Below, one piece after another: positions 34,034 through 47,085 of a DNA stretch of 64,000 bases (position 1 is its first letter; each line of letters opens with the position of its first letter). The notes below the pieces were generated by a model that worked only from the letters and a program-made list of their open reading frames with translations, was not told the DNA's origin and did no database searches. The translations under genes were made by a program, and so were the position numbers. This stretch comes from Asterella californica (lineage: Eukaryota; Streptophyta; Marchantiopsida; Marchantiales; Aytoniaceae). The stretch is taken from assembly GCA_036924285.1 (NCBI GenBank), contig JAYKYS010000008.1:22057001-22121000 (forward strand), read 5' to 3'.

Positions 34034-34101
34034 ATGGATCCGCAAGAGACCTCGGAGCCTACTAAAAACAAGCCTAAAACCAATGACTTCTCGAAATATC
34101 A
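34034..34101 (+). other. Possible short coding exon
   Basis: ATG at 34034 in a good context opens MDPQETSEPTKNKPKTNDFS then KYH and is followed directly by CACGTAAGT, a consensus splice donor. It is preceded by an AG at a T-rich stretch. No continuing exon was found in the AT-rich DNA to 35690, and I recognise no family. It could equally be chance. Confidence 0.2.
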
Positions 34102-36514
34102 CGTAAGTAGTGAAGAGTAACGAAAGAGATGGTTAGTGGTAGTATTCTATCGATAGAAAATGAAAACAATCGATCCAACTCTAGCGAAGGTCATATAATA
34201 CTTGAATATGAAATCGCAGATCTCGGAACAAAATAGTACAATGAATTAGTCTTCAAATGTGAACCTCTTTGAACATTGTAACGGTTATACTTTTTATCTT
34301 CAGATCTGGTCTCAGTAAAACACTACCCCATCTCACGGTAGGATTAAACTCTCACTTTCTCTCTCTTAGCTTTTACATCTAGTTCAGTCTCTGTGTTGAT
34401 ATTTTTTTCTCAAGAATAAAGTAAGGCTTTAGGTGAAATAGAACCTTAGCTATCAAAGGGTGAACTTGTCAGTCTTTTTTTATCTGTCTCCTCACTATGA
34501 TAACATAATACCGACATCAGCATAAACTTGACTGACATCCAACAACCAAAGCAGACTATTCCAATGTCGTAGAAGGATCCTTCCACTGCGATATGTTGTC
34601 TCAAGAAATATGTATGTAATGACTATTGAAGAGCACTAAGTCATCCAAGAACTCTACTTGTCCAATATCATTTATATCGAATAACATATTCTCAAGTTCC
34701 ATCTAGATTAAGTGCTGCTCAATAATCTACTATCTCAATCAATTCAATATTAAAGTTCAATTTTATAAAATAATGTGTCATAGTATCTGTCTAGTAATGA
34801 CTTTAACTCCTCAATGAACTCTTTCAAGTTAGAAACATGAATGATGAGGTGGTAATACTTCATACTAGCTGGAAAGTGTAATTTATATGTCACGAACTAA
34901 CTTTTTCTCAATCAGAAATGATCATACCCACTTGAGAACTTCAGAATATCAGCCTTTGTTTCGTAAGCACATTCTTAGTCTTTCTTCAAACTGCACATCT
35001 CATCTATTACAATTTGTATATTTAACATATTTTTGTTATGTCTTTTCCATGTGTTTCTTTTCTTCATGAAACACATATGAACATCTTTAGATCCAGAAGA
35101 GCTCAATTTTATTTTCTTGTATGTTTCGTCACTTGCTAGCTAAAGTTATAGGCATTTAAGGTGCATGAGAAGTCTAATCAGGGTTGATAAAAAAGATAGT
35201 CCGTGAAGAATCGAATAGCAATATCTTTATTGATAAATACATGTATCAAAGTTAAGCAGAATTATTTTTAACTGTTGAAAATGAAAATACCAAAACTTTT
35301 CAGCTAATTTGGTATAGAATCGCAGATCAATTACACTGAGTATTAGCTTTAAAGGAAAAGGGATAATATTCTCATATCTCTATTGGCGGGCACGTAGTGC
35401 TGTCCAATTCCAATACTGCAAAAATAAACAGGTTGAAAATGAATGAAACTTAGGGAGAAAGCGTGTGTGATGTTTCCAGAGATATCCGCAAAGATCTGGC
35501 TGAATCGTAATTCCCTCTCGCATTTCAATAATCTTTGGAAAAGGTTACAACACCCCTAATACCCGGCGCATGTTTTTTGTTTTTGGTTGAACAAGCCAAC
35601 GGACGAAAGTGATCCTTTTTATCGTACATATTACTCTATTCTAAGATGGAAAATCCGGCTAATCCACGCAAACAGCTTCAAACTCTATAAATATTGATGT
35701 GCATCTTGTTTAGTCAAGTCGTTGTTATCTATACAAAGCCGTGCGATAGGATATTCACCCATGTGCACCTAGGATCAGGTTTATGCTCCGAGCATGGTTG
35801 GACGATTTTGTTGCTTTACGTCGTTCTTCTTGCAGTTGGAGAAATTAATTGTATGTTGTATTTCATTTGTCCATTTCTGATGGAATATATGCAAAAATAT
35901 TGGTCATGCGAAGTGGTTGCATACAATCAAGTTGTGTCCATACAATTAACTTGTGTGCTACTTTTCCTCTCGGTTTGTGGCGTGGCCAGAAAGATGGATT
36001 TAAAGAAAATTCCATTACACTGAAACATTTATACAGCTTCCGCAATTGTAAGTCCAGTGAGTTTTCGAACATGATATATGCAGTTGGATAGAAATCATGA
36101 CGAAAGAAAATCGACTGAAACATGTTTATACTATGACGAAAGGTCACGCGGAACGTAAGTGAAACATGTATATATATTATAGCAGACACTCCTACGGAAC
36201 ATAAGTAGCTCATATGAGTGCTGAATATATATTCTAAGTACTGAAACAACGCCTCCAACTTTGGGGTAGCAGGTAGCTTATGTGCTGAAACATGTATACA
36301 GTATGGCTGAACGCTTGTAACTCTGGAACATTGCACAGCTTCGGTCGATAAAAATCGTCGTGTCCTCTCTCGATGTCTTCTTCCGCTTGACGGTCAATTG
36401 TGGTCCTTGCATTTTGAAGAAGATGATTATGCAGTGTGAGAGCAAGCAAGGTAGTGTAAGGACGAAAAACTAGATAAAATTATCTTATCTTCGTACAGTC
36501 TGCTAGCTCCAAGA
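34102..36514. other. AT-rich spacer, no supported gene
   Basis: An unassigned 109-codon frame with hydrophobic stretches sits at 35694-36023. A phrase near its start (CCGTGCGATAGGATATTC, 35741) recurs as CCGTGGGATAGGATATT at 39011, so it belongs to a dispersed repeat. Diverged short repeats around CTGAAACATGTATA occur at 36020-36310. Confidence 0.3.
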
Positions 36515-37210
36515 TTACGCTCCAAAGCGTCTACAAATCAGCATGTATTCGGGCAAAGCATGTACATCATGGAAGTTTAGTACCATTCTAGTTCTTGGAA
36601 CTGTGAGAGAGGCTGTGAGAATGTATTCCTCCTCATCGACGATGTTGGAGTCAGGGTGTTCGACAGTAATGTAACAAGCACGGATTTGTGCAAAGAAAGC
36701 ATTATCAATGTCCGCTATTGTCACTATTTCAAGACGAACTATAGCCTTTTTCAAAGAGTCACTCCGTGTCTTTTGAATCCCACATGCCATGAACCATCTG
36801 CATGAAGGCGTATATTTATCGGATCTTATCATTGACTTCAAACAGGTTCTCAAAGTCGTACCTAATGGGTGTCTGCTCCGGTGCTTATTAAACTGGAGGA
36901 CCCGTTGAAGAATATTGTTGTAGTTCAATTCCAACGCGATTCTTCGTATCTACAGCACGGAAAAGGGTGAAGAATTCATTATCATCCTCAAGCATATTGT
37001 CAATAATGTTTTTCATCGAGATAGATGAGAGGTGACGATAATGTGGTGAGCCTCAGCCTTGTCCTTCATACAATACTCAACCATACACACAAAGGTATAG
37101 AGGGCTCTGTTATTGAGTGCTTTCATGCAAACTTCCTCATCCGAGTGGTCTGGTCGCTCCCTTCCAGCCAAGAACTATCAGCAAACGTTGTTTCACTTGG
37201 AGAGCGCTAC
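36515..37210 (-). pseudogene. Degenerate coding region, family unknown
   Basis: The open frame 36515-36934 (139 codons) ends DSLKKAIVRLEIVTIADIDN...LPEYMLICRRFGA. Upstream, other frames read KALNNRALYTFVCMVEYCMK (about 37090-37150) and MKNIIDNMLEDDNEFFTLFR (about 36955-37020). The phrases look like protein but shift frame at least twice, so it seems a broken gene. No domain was recognised. Confidence 0.35.
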
Positions 37211-37352
37211 TAGCATGAAGAGAGAGAACACCATGTACATGCAAATGTAAAAGACTTTTTCCTCTCTCGATGGACAGTAGTCCACCGCTGCACTTGTCTT
37301 GAAGAAATTGATAGAAAAGTGGTCAGTATTTGTCCATATCTAGATCCCTCCG

Positions 37353-38107
37353 GTGCGATTGACGGTAATTGATAGTTCGACTTGTTTCAAGATTGGTACC
37401 TTACGCCTTCCTGTCGTCATAAGTGACAACGTCTATAGACGCTTACGGGCTGCTCATCTCAGCAACATGTGGATGAAATGGATAGTGTTTGCAAGCAAAG
37501 CTGAAAAACTGAGGATCTACGTCTTGGCAAATACAATGGACGCAGTCGAGGCGGTATACAGCAACGACACTAGGTTTCAAAAGATGACGTTTGATCCAAG
37601 AAATTTTGGATAAGAAAAATATCTGGATTTTGAATCTCGCAAAATGATCAAGCTCCTTCTGAATGGATATAATCGAAGGGGTCGATAACCGTCTGAAGAC
37701 AAGTTGTCGGGGTTACGGGGAACGATTTGCTGATGAGGACATAGTCCAAGCTGGGAAGCAAGAACTCAGACGGCACACGACTAAAATGAAAATCTATATA
37801 AATGTAAGATTTATGCTTGTAGAGCTGAACATTGGAGAAGGATAGCAGTGTTTGTAATAAACAAGATAAGGAGGTAAAGTCACTGACCTCCGAAAATGAT
37901 CAACATGACATGCTCGACCGACATTACATTGGTGAGAGCAAACGGTCTCGAAGGATTCGAAAGAATTATCGTCCACCTCCTCTTTATCGCTGGATACAAG
38001 CTTTGGACTTACATATTGTGGTACAAGTAGTGAGAACGGAGATGACAAGTTCATCATCGGAAGTGATGGCATCTAAAACATCATTTCCACAAGAGTCGAT
38101 ACAATGA
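37353..38107 (+). pseudogene. Unassigned open frames
   Basis: Frame 37353-37613 (LRLPVVISDNVYRRLRAAHL, AEKLRIYVLANTMDAVEAVY) and frame 37832-38107 (HYIGESKRSRRIRKNYRPPP, VRTEMTSSSSEVMASKTSFP) have balanced composition, unlike the surrounding AT-rich DNA. They have no recognised domain and do not join in one frame. They may belong to the same broken locus as 36515-37210. Confidence 0.25.
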
Positions 38108-39704
38108 TATATGAAATCCGACATCAAAACAATCGAGAAAAGAATGAAAATGAGTGCGAGTGAGAGTTAGAGAACTTATTTGAGGTGATGTGCCGCTCCT
38201 TTGCCGTAGAGCTTCAAAGAAGCATGATACGGTAGTCTCATTGCTGCAGACCCAAATGCATGTAACTGAAGCGAAGACGCGTAGAGGAAGAAGATAAGGT
38301 GAGATAGATTCCACCATTGCAGCATGTCGTTCCATGTGCCTGCTATCGCGTGATGAAAATAGCGCTGAAGCATTCGCTCTCCGACGAGCCCGCCTGGGAC
38401 CGATGCACCGATGTATCTTTGTCGAAGAGTACGAGCAGTTAGACCAAAGAGATAACGTGACGCAAAAAAACCACAACCACGTGCTTTCCCTGAGAGTAAA
38501 ACTGCTTATTTTCACGCAAGACAACACGCGACGTAATAGAAGCAAAAGGAAAGAATGAGAAGAAGATCTCAGTATCGGTGGAGTAGTATGACGACGACGA
38601 CAATTCTGTTCTTTAGGACTTCTCGTCATCCATGCAGTGATGCAGAGATAATGCGACGCAAGTGAACCAGAACGAAGCAACCGACGAATGAAAATCATGT
38701 CAAAAAGAATTTCCCAATCTCGCTCGCAGCAAGGCGGAAAAAAACTGTCCGTTTTTCCGAAGATAGCACGCGATGCAATAGAAAATAAGGAGAAGCAAAA
38801 ACGGAGTAATAACTGCAACCACTCGATAAGAGCAAAGAACGTAACGTTCCCTTTCTTTCATTGCTAAACCAACCTTCAAAGACGTAACGGTTCTCTCCTA
38901 ACACATTCGGAGAATAGCATAGTATTCAGATATTGCTAAATGGACGATCATCAATCACGCAGAAGCAAACAATGTGACGGAAGCTACTCTTTAACATTCG
39001 CTGTACAAGGCCGTGGGATAGGATATTTTCTGCTTGGTATTCTATTGTCATGTATGTCTACTGTATGCTGAAATATCGGATCGTCGGTTAGCGTATGCAG
39101 GTATCCCAATTCTGCATGAAGATCGGTCCTCAAAACATACAATCATACTACAAGGACAAGGTTGAGGACCAGTTCGGAAAATCGACATTCCAACACCCAA
39201 ACCCATCCCCGGTGGATGTATATTTCTAACCAAGAATCTAATAATCTACCCAAGTTGGGTATATATTTCATGGAGCAGAGTTTGGGGTCGAGCCGCACGT
39301 CAAATATAGCAACTTATCGGTGAGTCACAAACCATGAGTTGCAAGGAGTGATATGAGACTGCAGAGGAGGCGAGGGAGTGGCGAGGCTTGACTGTGGAAC
39401 ACTTGTGGGCAACACATCGAAGATTGTGGACCAATCGATCTGGAAGCCCTCGAAAGAAAAATGAGATAAAAGATGTAGAGCACATTACGGACGATCCATA
39501 GTGTGAATATGCATGCCCGATGAACTCCGAGAACTTTTGCTCGTTTAATAAAAAATTAAAATATTTTATAAATGTTATCTGTTATCCATGCCTGGAAACA
39601 CGGGAAGAGTAGGAGATAACCCGTAAATATTGCCCTCAGTGCCGCGCTTCAGAAGGTACAAGTCCGAAAGTCCACAGTCGTTAATACGTTAATATACTGT
39701 GATG
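38108..39704. other. Spacer; no supported gene
   Basis: The 245-codon minus frame at 38081-38818 is Cys/Ser/Leu-rich and overlaps plausible plus-strand phrases (SDEPAWDRCTDVSLSKSTSS, about 38369-38428). I could not decide which strand, if either, once coded. Nothing was recognised from 38820 to 39704. Confidence 0.25.
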
Positions 39705-39815
39705 TTAATTTAATACCTAACCCTTCCTGCTGGAAGGGTTAGGTATTAAATTAACCACCTGTATATTTACCTCCTCCATCTTTCTGTCGGAAGGGTTAGG
39801 TATTAAATTAACCAA
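39705..39815. repeat. Double-hairpin repeat with perfect 23-bp stem
   Basis: Arm 39705-39727 (TTAATTTAATACCTAACCC...) is perfectly complementary to 39732-39754 with a 4-nt loop TGCT. The right arm is repeated at 39789-39811 after CCTCCTCCATCTTTCTGTC. A CCTCCTC/GAGGAGG pair spans 39769-39825. Confidence 0.95.
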
Positions 39816-40310
39816 TGAAGAGGAGGAGGGTGAATATGCAGTTGCTCTGAGTGAATATGCAAGTGCTCTGAGAAACAAGAAGATACATGTCAGCAAGGTC
39901 TCAAGGTAGACACTAGATTCCTTGCAAAAATATTTCGAACATAAACGCACTTGTGTCTACGGTGTAACCTCTTTATTACGACAACAATGGAAAGAATGTT
40001 ATTTGTCCGTATAACCCGATGTCCTTATATATACAATAACCTCCGTTATATCACAATCTCTTCTTCATCTTTTTCTGATTATTATTTATTTTTAACTACA
40101 GATAAATAAGCAAAGATATATCTTAAATATAAAATTTGTTATAATATAAAACTATTTAAATATATGACTATATTCATACAGCTATTTATATTCTAGTGAT
40201 GAAAGAAATATGTGTATAAACATTTTTATCTTCAGAAGTCTTCCATTTCACATCACGGCATTTGTAGCTTTGAGAAACATATCCCCGTAGTCTACCTGTA
40301 GTTTAACTTC

Positions 40311-41780
40311 CTTGCATATTCATCTCTTCCAAGTTATGAAAAGTGGAATATGTAAAGAGCTTTAATTTATGTCCTAACATTTCCAAGAAGAAGTGTTAAG
40401 ACATAAGATATTTCTTCTTGGAAAGGTTAGCTTATAAATTAAAGTTTATAAATTCATAATATTTTTACTCGTGAGAGTATCAGATCTTTATACCAGAGAA
40501 TATGCATGTTGGATGAATTCTTGGAAACTTTTGCTCGCTTGCTGTTTTCGGAGAAATTTATAAATAATTAATTTTTTAAATATTAACTGGTAATACATGC
40601 CTAGAAACACGAGAAGACCATGAGTAAAACCATAACACTTGAGTATACATACTGCCGCACTTCTAAACATACAAGTCCGAGAAGCTGTTCCTGTTAAAAT
40701 ATTAATTTAATGATAATTTAATTTATTACCTAACCCTTCTGAAAGTAAAGATTAGATAATAAATTAAACGCTTGCATATTTTCCTCTTCCATGTTCTTTA
40801 TGCGTGAGTCACTTATGGATTTTATAACTGAACATGTGTAATCAAGTTATCAAATTAATTCTAAATTTAATATTTTAAATGTTGTGAAGTTAATTTAGAG
40901 AAATTTTACACAAGTCACAATTTGTAAACCTTGTAGAGAAGTACTTTTCCCTTTTTAGTAAACTGCATTTTTTCACTAAATATTGTTTGAAGGCGGTTTT
41001 CAACCAATTGTCCGTGATTATTTTGATTTGCCTGTTTAAACTTCCTTGCATATTGATCTCTTCAAAGTTAGGAAGAGGGAAATATGCAAAGAGTTTTAAT
41101 TTATGTCTTAACATTTCCAAGAAGAAGTGTTAAGACATAAGACATTCTTTCTTGGAAAAGTTAGATTATAAATTAAAGTTTATAAATTCATAATATTTTT
41201 ACTCGTGAGAGTATCAGATCTTTATACCAGAGAATATGCATGTTAGATGAATTCTTGGGAACTTTTGCTCGCTTGCTGTTATCGGAGAAATTTATAAATA
41301 TCTAATAAATGACTATAAATAATCAATTTTTATAAATATTAACTGTTAGTACATGCCTAGAAACACGAGAAGACCATGAGTAAAACCATAACACTTGAGT
41401 ATACATACTGCCGCACTTCTAAACATACAAGTCCGAGAAGCTGTTCCTCTTGAAATATTAATTTAATGACAATTTAATTTATTATTTAACCTTTCCGGAA
41501 GTAAAGATTAGGTAATAAATCAAATGCCTGCATATTTTCCTCTTCCATGTTCTTTACTCTTGAGTCACTTATGGATTTTATAACTGAACATGTGTAATCA
41601 AGTTACCAAATTAATTCTAAATTTAATGATTTAAATTTAAAATTTTGTGAAGTTAATTTACAGAAATTTTACACAAGTCACAATTTGCAAACCTCGTAGA
41701 GCAGTACTTTTCCCCTTGACTGTACTCTTTAGTAAATTGCATTTTTCACTAAATACTTTTTGTAGGATGTTGTCAACCAA
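40311..41780. repeat. 734-bp tandem duplication carrying hairpin units
   Basis: CTTGCATATT at 40311 and 41045 start two copies that stay alike through ATTTCCAAGAAGAAGTGTTA, CTCGTGAGAGTATCAGATC, ACATGCCTAGAAACACGAGA and GAGAAGCTGTTCC. Each copy holds both hairpin types: AACATTTCC...AAGTGTTAAGACATAA and TTTATTACCTAACCC-like. No coding. Confidence 0.9.
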
Positions 41781-41844
41781 TTGCCCATGATTATATTGAT
41801 TTGCTTGTTTAAATATTTTTCTTTTTCCTCTATTTTTCTAGAAA

Positions 41845-44428
41845 TGCAGTTTGGATGCATATATTCACTTGATCAACGTTAAGCTGGTTTATAGAATTTT
41901 TCAGAATTTTTGACAACTTCGTTCAGTTGAGATTTTTCCCTATTCTTTGGTAATTAAATTAACAAACTCCTCTTCCTTCAATTTCTTGTACGCCTCCAGT
42001 GTAATTTTACAAATTCGTTGCTTGTCTTACTTAGACAGTGCGATTCGATTGTCGGTTTTCATTGCCACATGATGGATAAATTCTTTGATTCAAAGAATCA
42101 ATTCACGACATCTAATGATGCTTGTTATTCACTTACGAACTACTTGCTGCTATTAACCCTAATCAGATATATAGTCATAAGTTTCCTATTAACGACTTAA
42201 ATCCTTGAGAATAAACAGTGTGTTAGTGACTATAAAGAGAAAGTTTTACAAACGAAAAATCTGTTCTCGAAGAAATTGTGTTTATATCGTGTTTGTTACT
42301 GTATCGGATGTGATTATAACAAAGTTCACTATATCTACCGACATCTTGTTATATATTATATATTATAAAAGCGTTTATACTCTTTATGTGTAGAAAACTT
42401 TGATTAAAAAATATTATTGATCAACCAAACATAGAAAAACTAAATAGATTTACTCTACTACTTGTACCAAAGTATGATTGAGACATATTAGGCAATATTT
42501 CTACGCGCGAAAAGAAATTTCAGTATGTCTTAATCACCGTATTAAACTGCAAACTTCAAAAATAATAAGAAATGAAAACTTTAAACTTAATTGGTTCAGT
42601 TACCTACATATTTTGACCATAACTTAAGTACAATAGTATATTATTAACTTTAAATCAATGGTAGTTAAAATTCAAATTACGACTTTAGATGCAGTTACAA
42701 TGGGGACAAGGTCATTATATAGAGAGTTTAAACCCTCAGTTCCAGTGTGAGAGCTCCAAGCCACCCAGAACCTCTCATATATCGAGTTTACTGTAACGAA
42801 CCACCAAAAACTAATAGTTAATACAAAATTATTTTTAATTACAGAGTTTCCGTTTGTCTCATAGATTCAGTAGAATGAAGATTCAGTTGATAGCTATTCA
42901 TAAGTTTTACATTTGTGGTTTGTTTCAGTTAAATATAGTTAGCAGTGACTGAGATCTATATAGCTAAAAGCTTGGAGAAATTAAAGATGTTTCCTGTCAC
43001 CTAAAGTATAAGGAAGAGAACAAAAAGAATATTTATACTAGAACTGGAGGTTATAATAAAATAATAATAATCAGTTTCTACAAAAAATGCTGTTATCGCG
43101 GATGTTCTTACACTGAAGTTCCTTATATCGAGTTAGATTGTACATTTTTTTCAACAGTTTGGTCATCCAGTGATATTCATGCAAGCTTGGTGGGACTTCC
43201 GATGATTCCATCCATAACTCAGCATCCTCTCTTGACTTTCTAGGTACTTTCCTTCCCACTTATCAGAATATTTTGCATATTGTCTGTCTATCCATCCATC
43301 CATCCATAACCCGACGAGCGAGGAACTTTCTGGCTACGCATGGCGGACACAACGTGGCATGTACTGTAACCAGTTCACCTGCTTGTGATGTTGCTTGTCC
43401 GAAGCAGCCGTGCACCTGCAGAGTAGTACTGTAGTGGTGAGGAAGCAATTTTCATATTTCCGCTCATCCACCATTCCACACTACACAATAACAGTAACTT
43501 TATTTCATTTAATTCACAAAACAAAATGAAGCGTTTTCTTCATCAGTACTACTCGATCATCATCTTATATTACAGTCCATTGTTATATCAACGCGCGTGA
43601 AGTTAATAGCGAACTTTAGTAAAGAAACATGATCCATATAATTTGTAACGTAAATCTCTAAAACAGATTAGAAATATGAACTAAAAAACACAAGTTGATG
43701 ACAGGATGATTGGCAAAACTGACTACTGCAAGTCAAGGATCTGATCAAGACAAGATTCAATAAAAAGGATTTGATCAAGCTTGACTTCGTACTGGAGGAA
43801 AAGTTGAAACAAAATGTCTACATGTACATCGGACAAATGTACGCATGTATACTAATAATTATTAACTGCAATCTGAATTGTTGTGCCGTAGAATAAAAAT
43901 GGTGTACGCAGTTGTCGTGGTTCATTGCTTTCTTCTACTCGCAAGTTCATTATTTATTTTGTTTATTCCTCAAATCCTGCACAAGAAATGAAGATCAAAG
44001 AATATATGTATTTGAGCGACGGTGCGCAAAGAGGGGAGTAAGATGACAGCTGCATATAGCAGGAAACTTTTATGTGTTTCATTGGTTCAATATGCATCCC
44101 AAGCGACCTAGCCAAGGACAAGCGGGGTATGAGAGAAAAAACAGAGATGATGGACGGGTTTCGAAAGCTGAGATGGACTCAACGATTATTTTGATACTTT
44201 TTGATTTATTTTCACATGTGTTAGTGAAGTTTTTATTTAAGTTATATATAAAAGTTTATATATTACATAAAAATTTAGAGTAAACAAAATTTTAATTTAA
44301 CTGTTTAATAAATGTTAAATGTTACAAGAATCACAACCTGCATGAGAATCCAGAGAAAACCCATACGTATAGCAGGACCTATCGTGCCACCAAAACGATA
44401 AGACCGGAGGTCTTATCTCAAATCATCA
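41845..44428. other. AT-rich spacer, no gene seen
   Basis: Short frames at 42018-42393 and 43071-43448 have no domain. CATC/CCAT microsatellite at 43291-43309. Nothing else supported. Confidence 0.3.
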
Positions 44429-44637
44429 TTAATTTATTACATAACCTTTCCCATCGGAAGGGTTAGGTAATAAATTAAGCTTACTACATACTTGCTACTA
44501 ACAGGAAAGTTTTACGAGCTACATTGACTCAGTAGCATGCATATTTCACCTTTCTTCCAAGTTCGGAAGAGAGGATTTCACAGGCGATTTAATTTATCAC
44601 CTAACTTTTCTATTCGGAAGAGTTAAGTGATACATTA
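44429..44637. repeat. Two hairpins of the double-hairpin family
   Basis: Arm 44429-44451 pairs with 44456-44478 (23 bp, two mismatches, loop CATC). After the type-1 hairpin at 44539-44575 (ATTTCACCTTTCTTCC...GGAAGAGAGG), a second TAATTTATCACCTAAC...TTAAGTGATACATTA hairpin spans 44588-44637. Confidence 0.9.
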
Positions 44638-45154
44638 ATCGATTGATTAATTATTTGAGTTGAGCAGGACTTCACTGCACTTATACCATCCAAGGTGCAT
44701 CTGGACCCTCTGCACCTCGGTGATTCACTAAAGATTTTTGTTATAAATATGTGTAAATTAAAATAAATCAAAAATAAAAATTTAAAGATCAATAAGAATA
44801 AAAATGAACTATTTTTAATAAATTTATATAAAAGGTTTATTGTTTTGAGAATATTTTTTATTATAAAATAAAACCTTTTTGAAACTTTTTAACTTTTTGA
44901 AACTTTTTATGATCTAGCCAATATGTTTTTAAACTCTTTTTGGTTATATCAACACTTGTCTTTTTCCTTCACACCTATGGAGTTCATGTTGCATGCCTAT
45001 TTGTCTGTGTGGTAGGATAGCACTGCTGTTCCAAAACATAGCAAGAATCATGTCTATTATACCGAATAAGTGAAAATAAAAAGCTTCTGTCTCTAGTTTA
45101 ATTTCGATTTGATGTTCTCACCATTATATTCAAAAATAGTGTTATGTATACTTC

Positions 45155-46500
45155 TTGCATATTCATCTCCTCCATCTTCCAATGGAAGAGGCAAATATGT
45201 TTAATTTAATACCTAACTCTTCCTGCCAGAAGGGTTAGGTATTAAATTACTTCAGTGTATATGAATGCATTAATGAATATGGATTCCCTCACTTGTACTT
45301 TCTGAAGCGCGGAACTCGATTCAAGACTTATGGATTATCTCCTACTCTCTTTGTGTTTCCAGGTATTTTCAAAATAGAAATAGAAATTAATAATTAATAA
45401 TTTAGTTATATAATTTTATTTATATTTCATAATCTCGAAGGAACCCGCACTGGTGCGTTTGATCCTATGATCTTATTTTTCTCTGTTTGCCGTGCTAACT
45501 CCTAGAAAGACATGCTAACATAAGAGAGAAGGGAAATATTTTTACACTTTTGTCTTTTTCCTCCACTCGGCCAGAAGTACGCTTTGGATGCGTATTCACC
45601 TCCTCTCTCTTCCGATGGAAGAGGTTTAATTTATCATCTTACATTTTTTGTTGAGAAGAATTAGATAATAAATTAAATTGACAATAAAATATGATACGTT
45701 AGTGAGCAGCCTCTGGATATGTAGTCTCTGACGCGTGTATGTAATCACTCTCCTTACGGTTTATCTATGGACTTCCCATCTCCAGGTCAAGTTACCGTTT
45801 AACACTTATAGGTAACTTTGATTCTTCTTGTCAAATTAGTATAGAATTCCTGCTTAACACTATGTATTTGTTGGTAACAGCAAGCAGACAAGAGTTCTCC
45901 AGAAATTCATGGTGTATGCATATTCATCTTTTTCATTTTCTGATGAAAGAAGTAAATATGCAAGAGTTGCATAACTTTTTTGTTGGGAAAGATTAGGTGA
46001 TAAATTAATTATCTGGCTAAATTAATATTTTTCTCTTGTAGCATCTCGCACTTATACTCTCGAAGTGCATTTGCCTTAGCTCTCCTTCTGGGTTATGTCT
46101 GGACTGCACCGCAAATATAAATGCAGTTACCATTTAACCTTTATAGCTAATATACATTTTAATTTTCTGATTAATTTATTATATAATTTCTATATAATAT
46201 TTATGTCTTTTCTGATATCAGAAAGCGCGTAAAAGTTTTCCAAAAATTCATTTTGCGTGCATATTCACCTCCTCCATCTTCTGATGGAGGAGGAAAATAT
46301 GCAAAAGTTAATTTATTACCTAATCATTTTATCAAAAAGAATTATGTAATAAATTAATCCTTTGATTAAATATATTCTTTTCTCAGCAAATTGCTACACT
46401 CATCGTCTTTGAAGCACGTGAAGTCTATGCTTCCGTTATGTGTTATGTCAGGATCTTCTGGCATCTCCAGGTCCAGTTAATATCTTATATTTAAAAATAA
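45155..46500. repeat. Tandem array of double-hairpin units, about 320-440 bp each
   Basis: Type-1 hairpins starting GCATATTCA or GCGTATTCA lie at about 45157, 45591, 45916 and 46259. The last is near perfect: CCTCCTCCATC 46268-46278 with 46283-46293, inside TGCATATT/AATATGCA. Each is followed by a type-2 hairpin (TAATTTATTACCTAA and inverse). The spacers share phrases such as CCAGGTC and GCTTAACACT. The spacing makes this a diverged satellite-like array; 44640-45155 between it and the previous unit has no gene. Confidence 0.85.
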
Positions 46501-46589
46501 CTTTTATCTTTCTTGTCAATTAAGTATACAATTTGCGCTTAACACTTATGTCTTTTCTGATAAAAGCAAAAAAAGTCTCTAGAAGCTAG

Positions 46590-47085
46590 GCGTCTATCCC
46601 GGTTCCGTCTCAATATGGACCGTAACGAACCGTTTTTTCGGTTCGGTTCAATCAGGGTCGATTCAGAAATGGTTCGATTCAGGCTTTTTGTAAATGGTTC
46701 GTTTCTGAAATGGTCCGGCTTCCCAGATGAATCGTTTCCAAACGGTCTGGTTTGCAAAGTACATGGTTCTTAAGCGATTCGGTTTGATCATCTCAAGAAT
46801 ATGTTATTATTATTTCATGATAACTATTTAATCATAATAAATATAAATTTTAGATTATAGGTTGAATATTATAATATTACAAATGTTTATAATTAAATAA
46901 AATCTTTTAAAATAAGCTCATTGATAATGCAGTTCAAGACTATTTTTCACCTGTTCGATTCCAACTTTTAGAAACAGTTTTGGTTCAAATATTTTTCAGA
47001 ACAGCATAGTCCATAATTGTTTAGTTTGAAATTTTGAATACGGGTTGGTTCGTTCCCAAACAGTTGGGTTTGGGAACGAACCGAA
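46590..47085. repeat. GGTTCG-rich block ending in a perfect hairpin
   Basis: Many GGTTCG/CGAACC words occur at 46600-46790. At 47047-47061 GGTTCGTTCCCAAAC is perfectly complementary to 47068-47082, loop of 6. This could be a terminal-inverted-repeat element with degraded ends. The stretch 47086-47902 has no gene that I can support and may be leader of the gag that follows. Confidence 0.5.

Noticed and set aside
38081..38818. 245-codon minus open frame as a gene
   Set aside because: Composition is low-quality (Ser/Leu/Cys runs), no domain, and the opposite strand has more protein-like phrases.
43291..43309. Long microsatellite (CATC)n
   Set aside because: Only about four units; ordinary simple sequence.
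39705..46303. CRISPR-like array of palindromic repeats
   Set aside because: Units differ in sequence and spacing (320-735 bp), spacers are repeats themselves, and the genome is eukaryotic.
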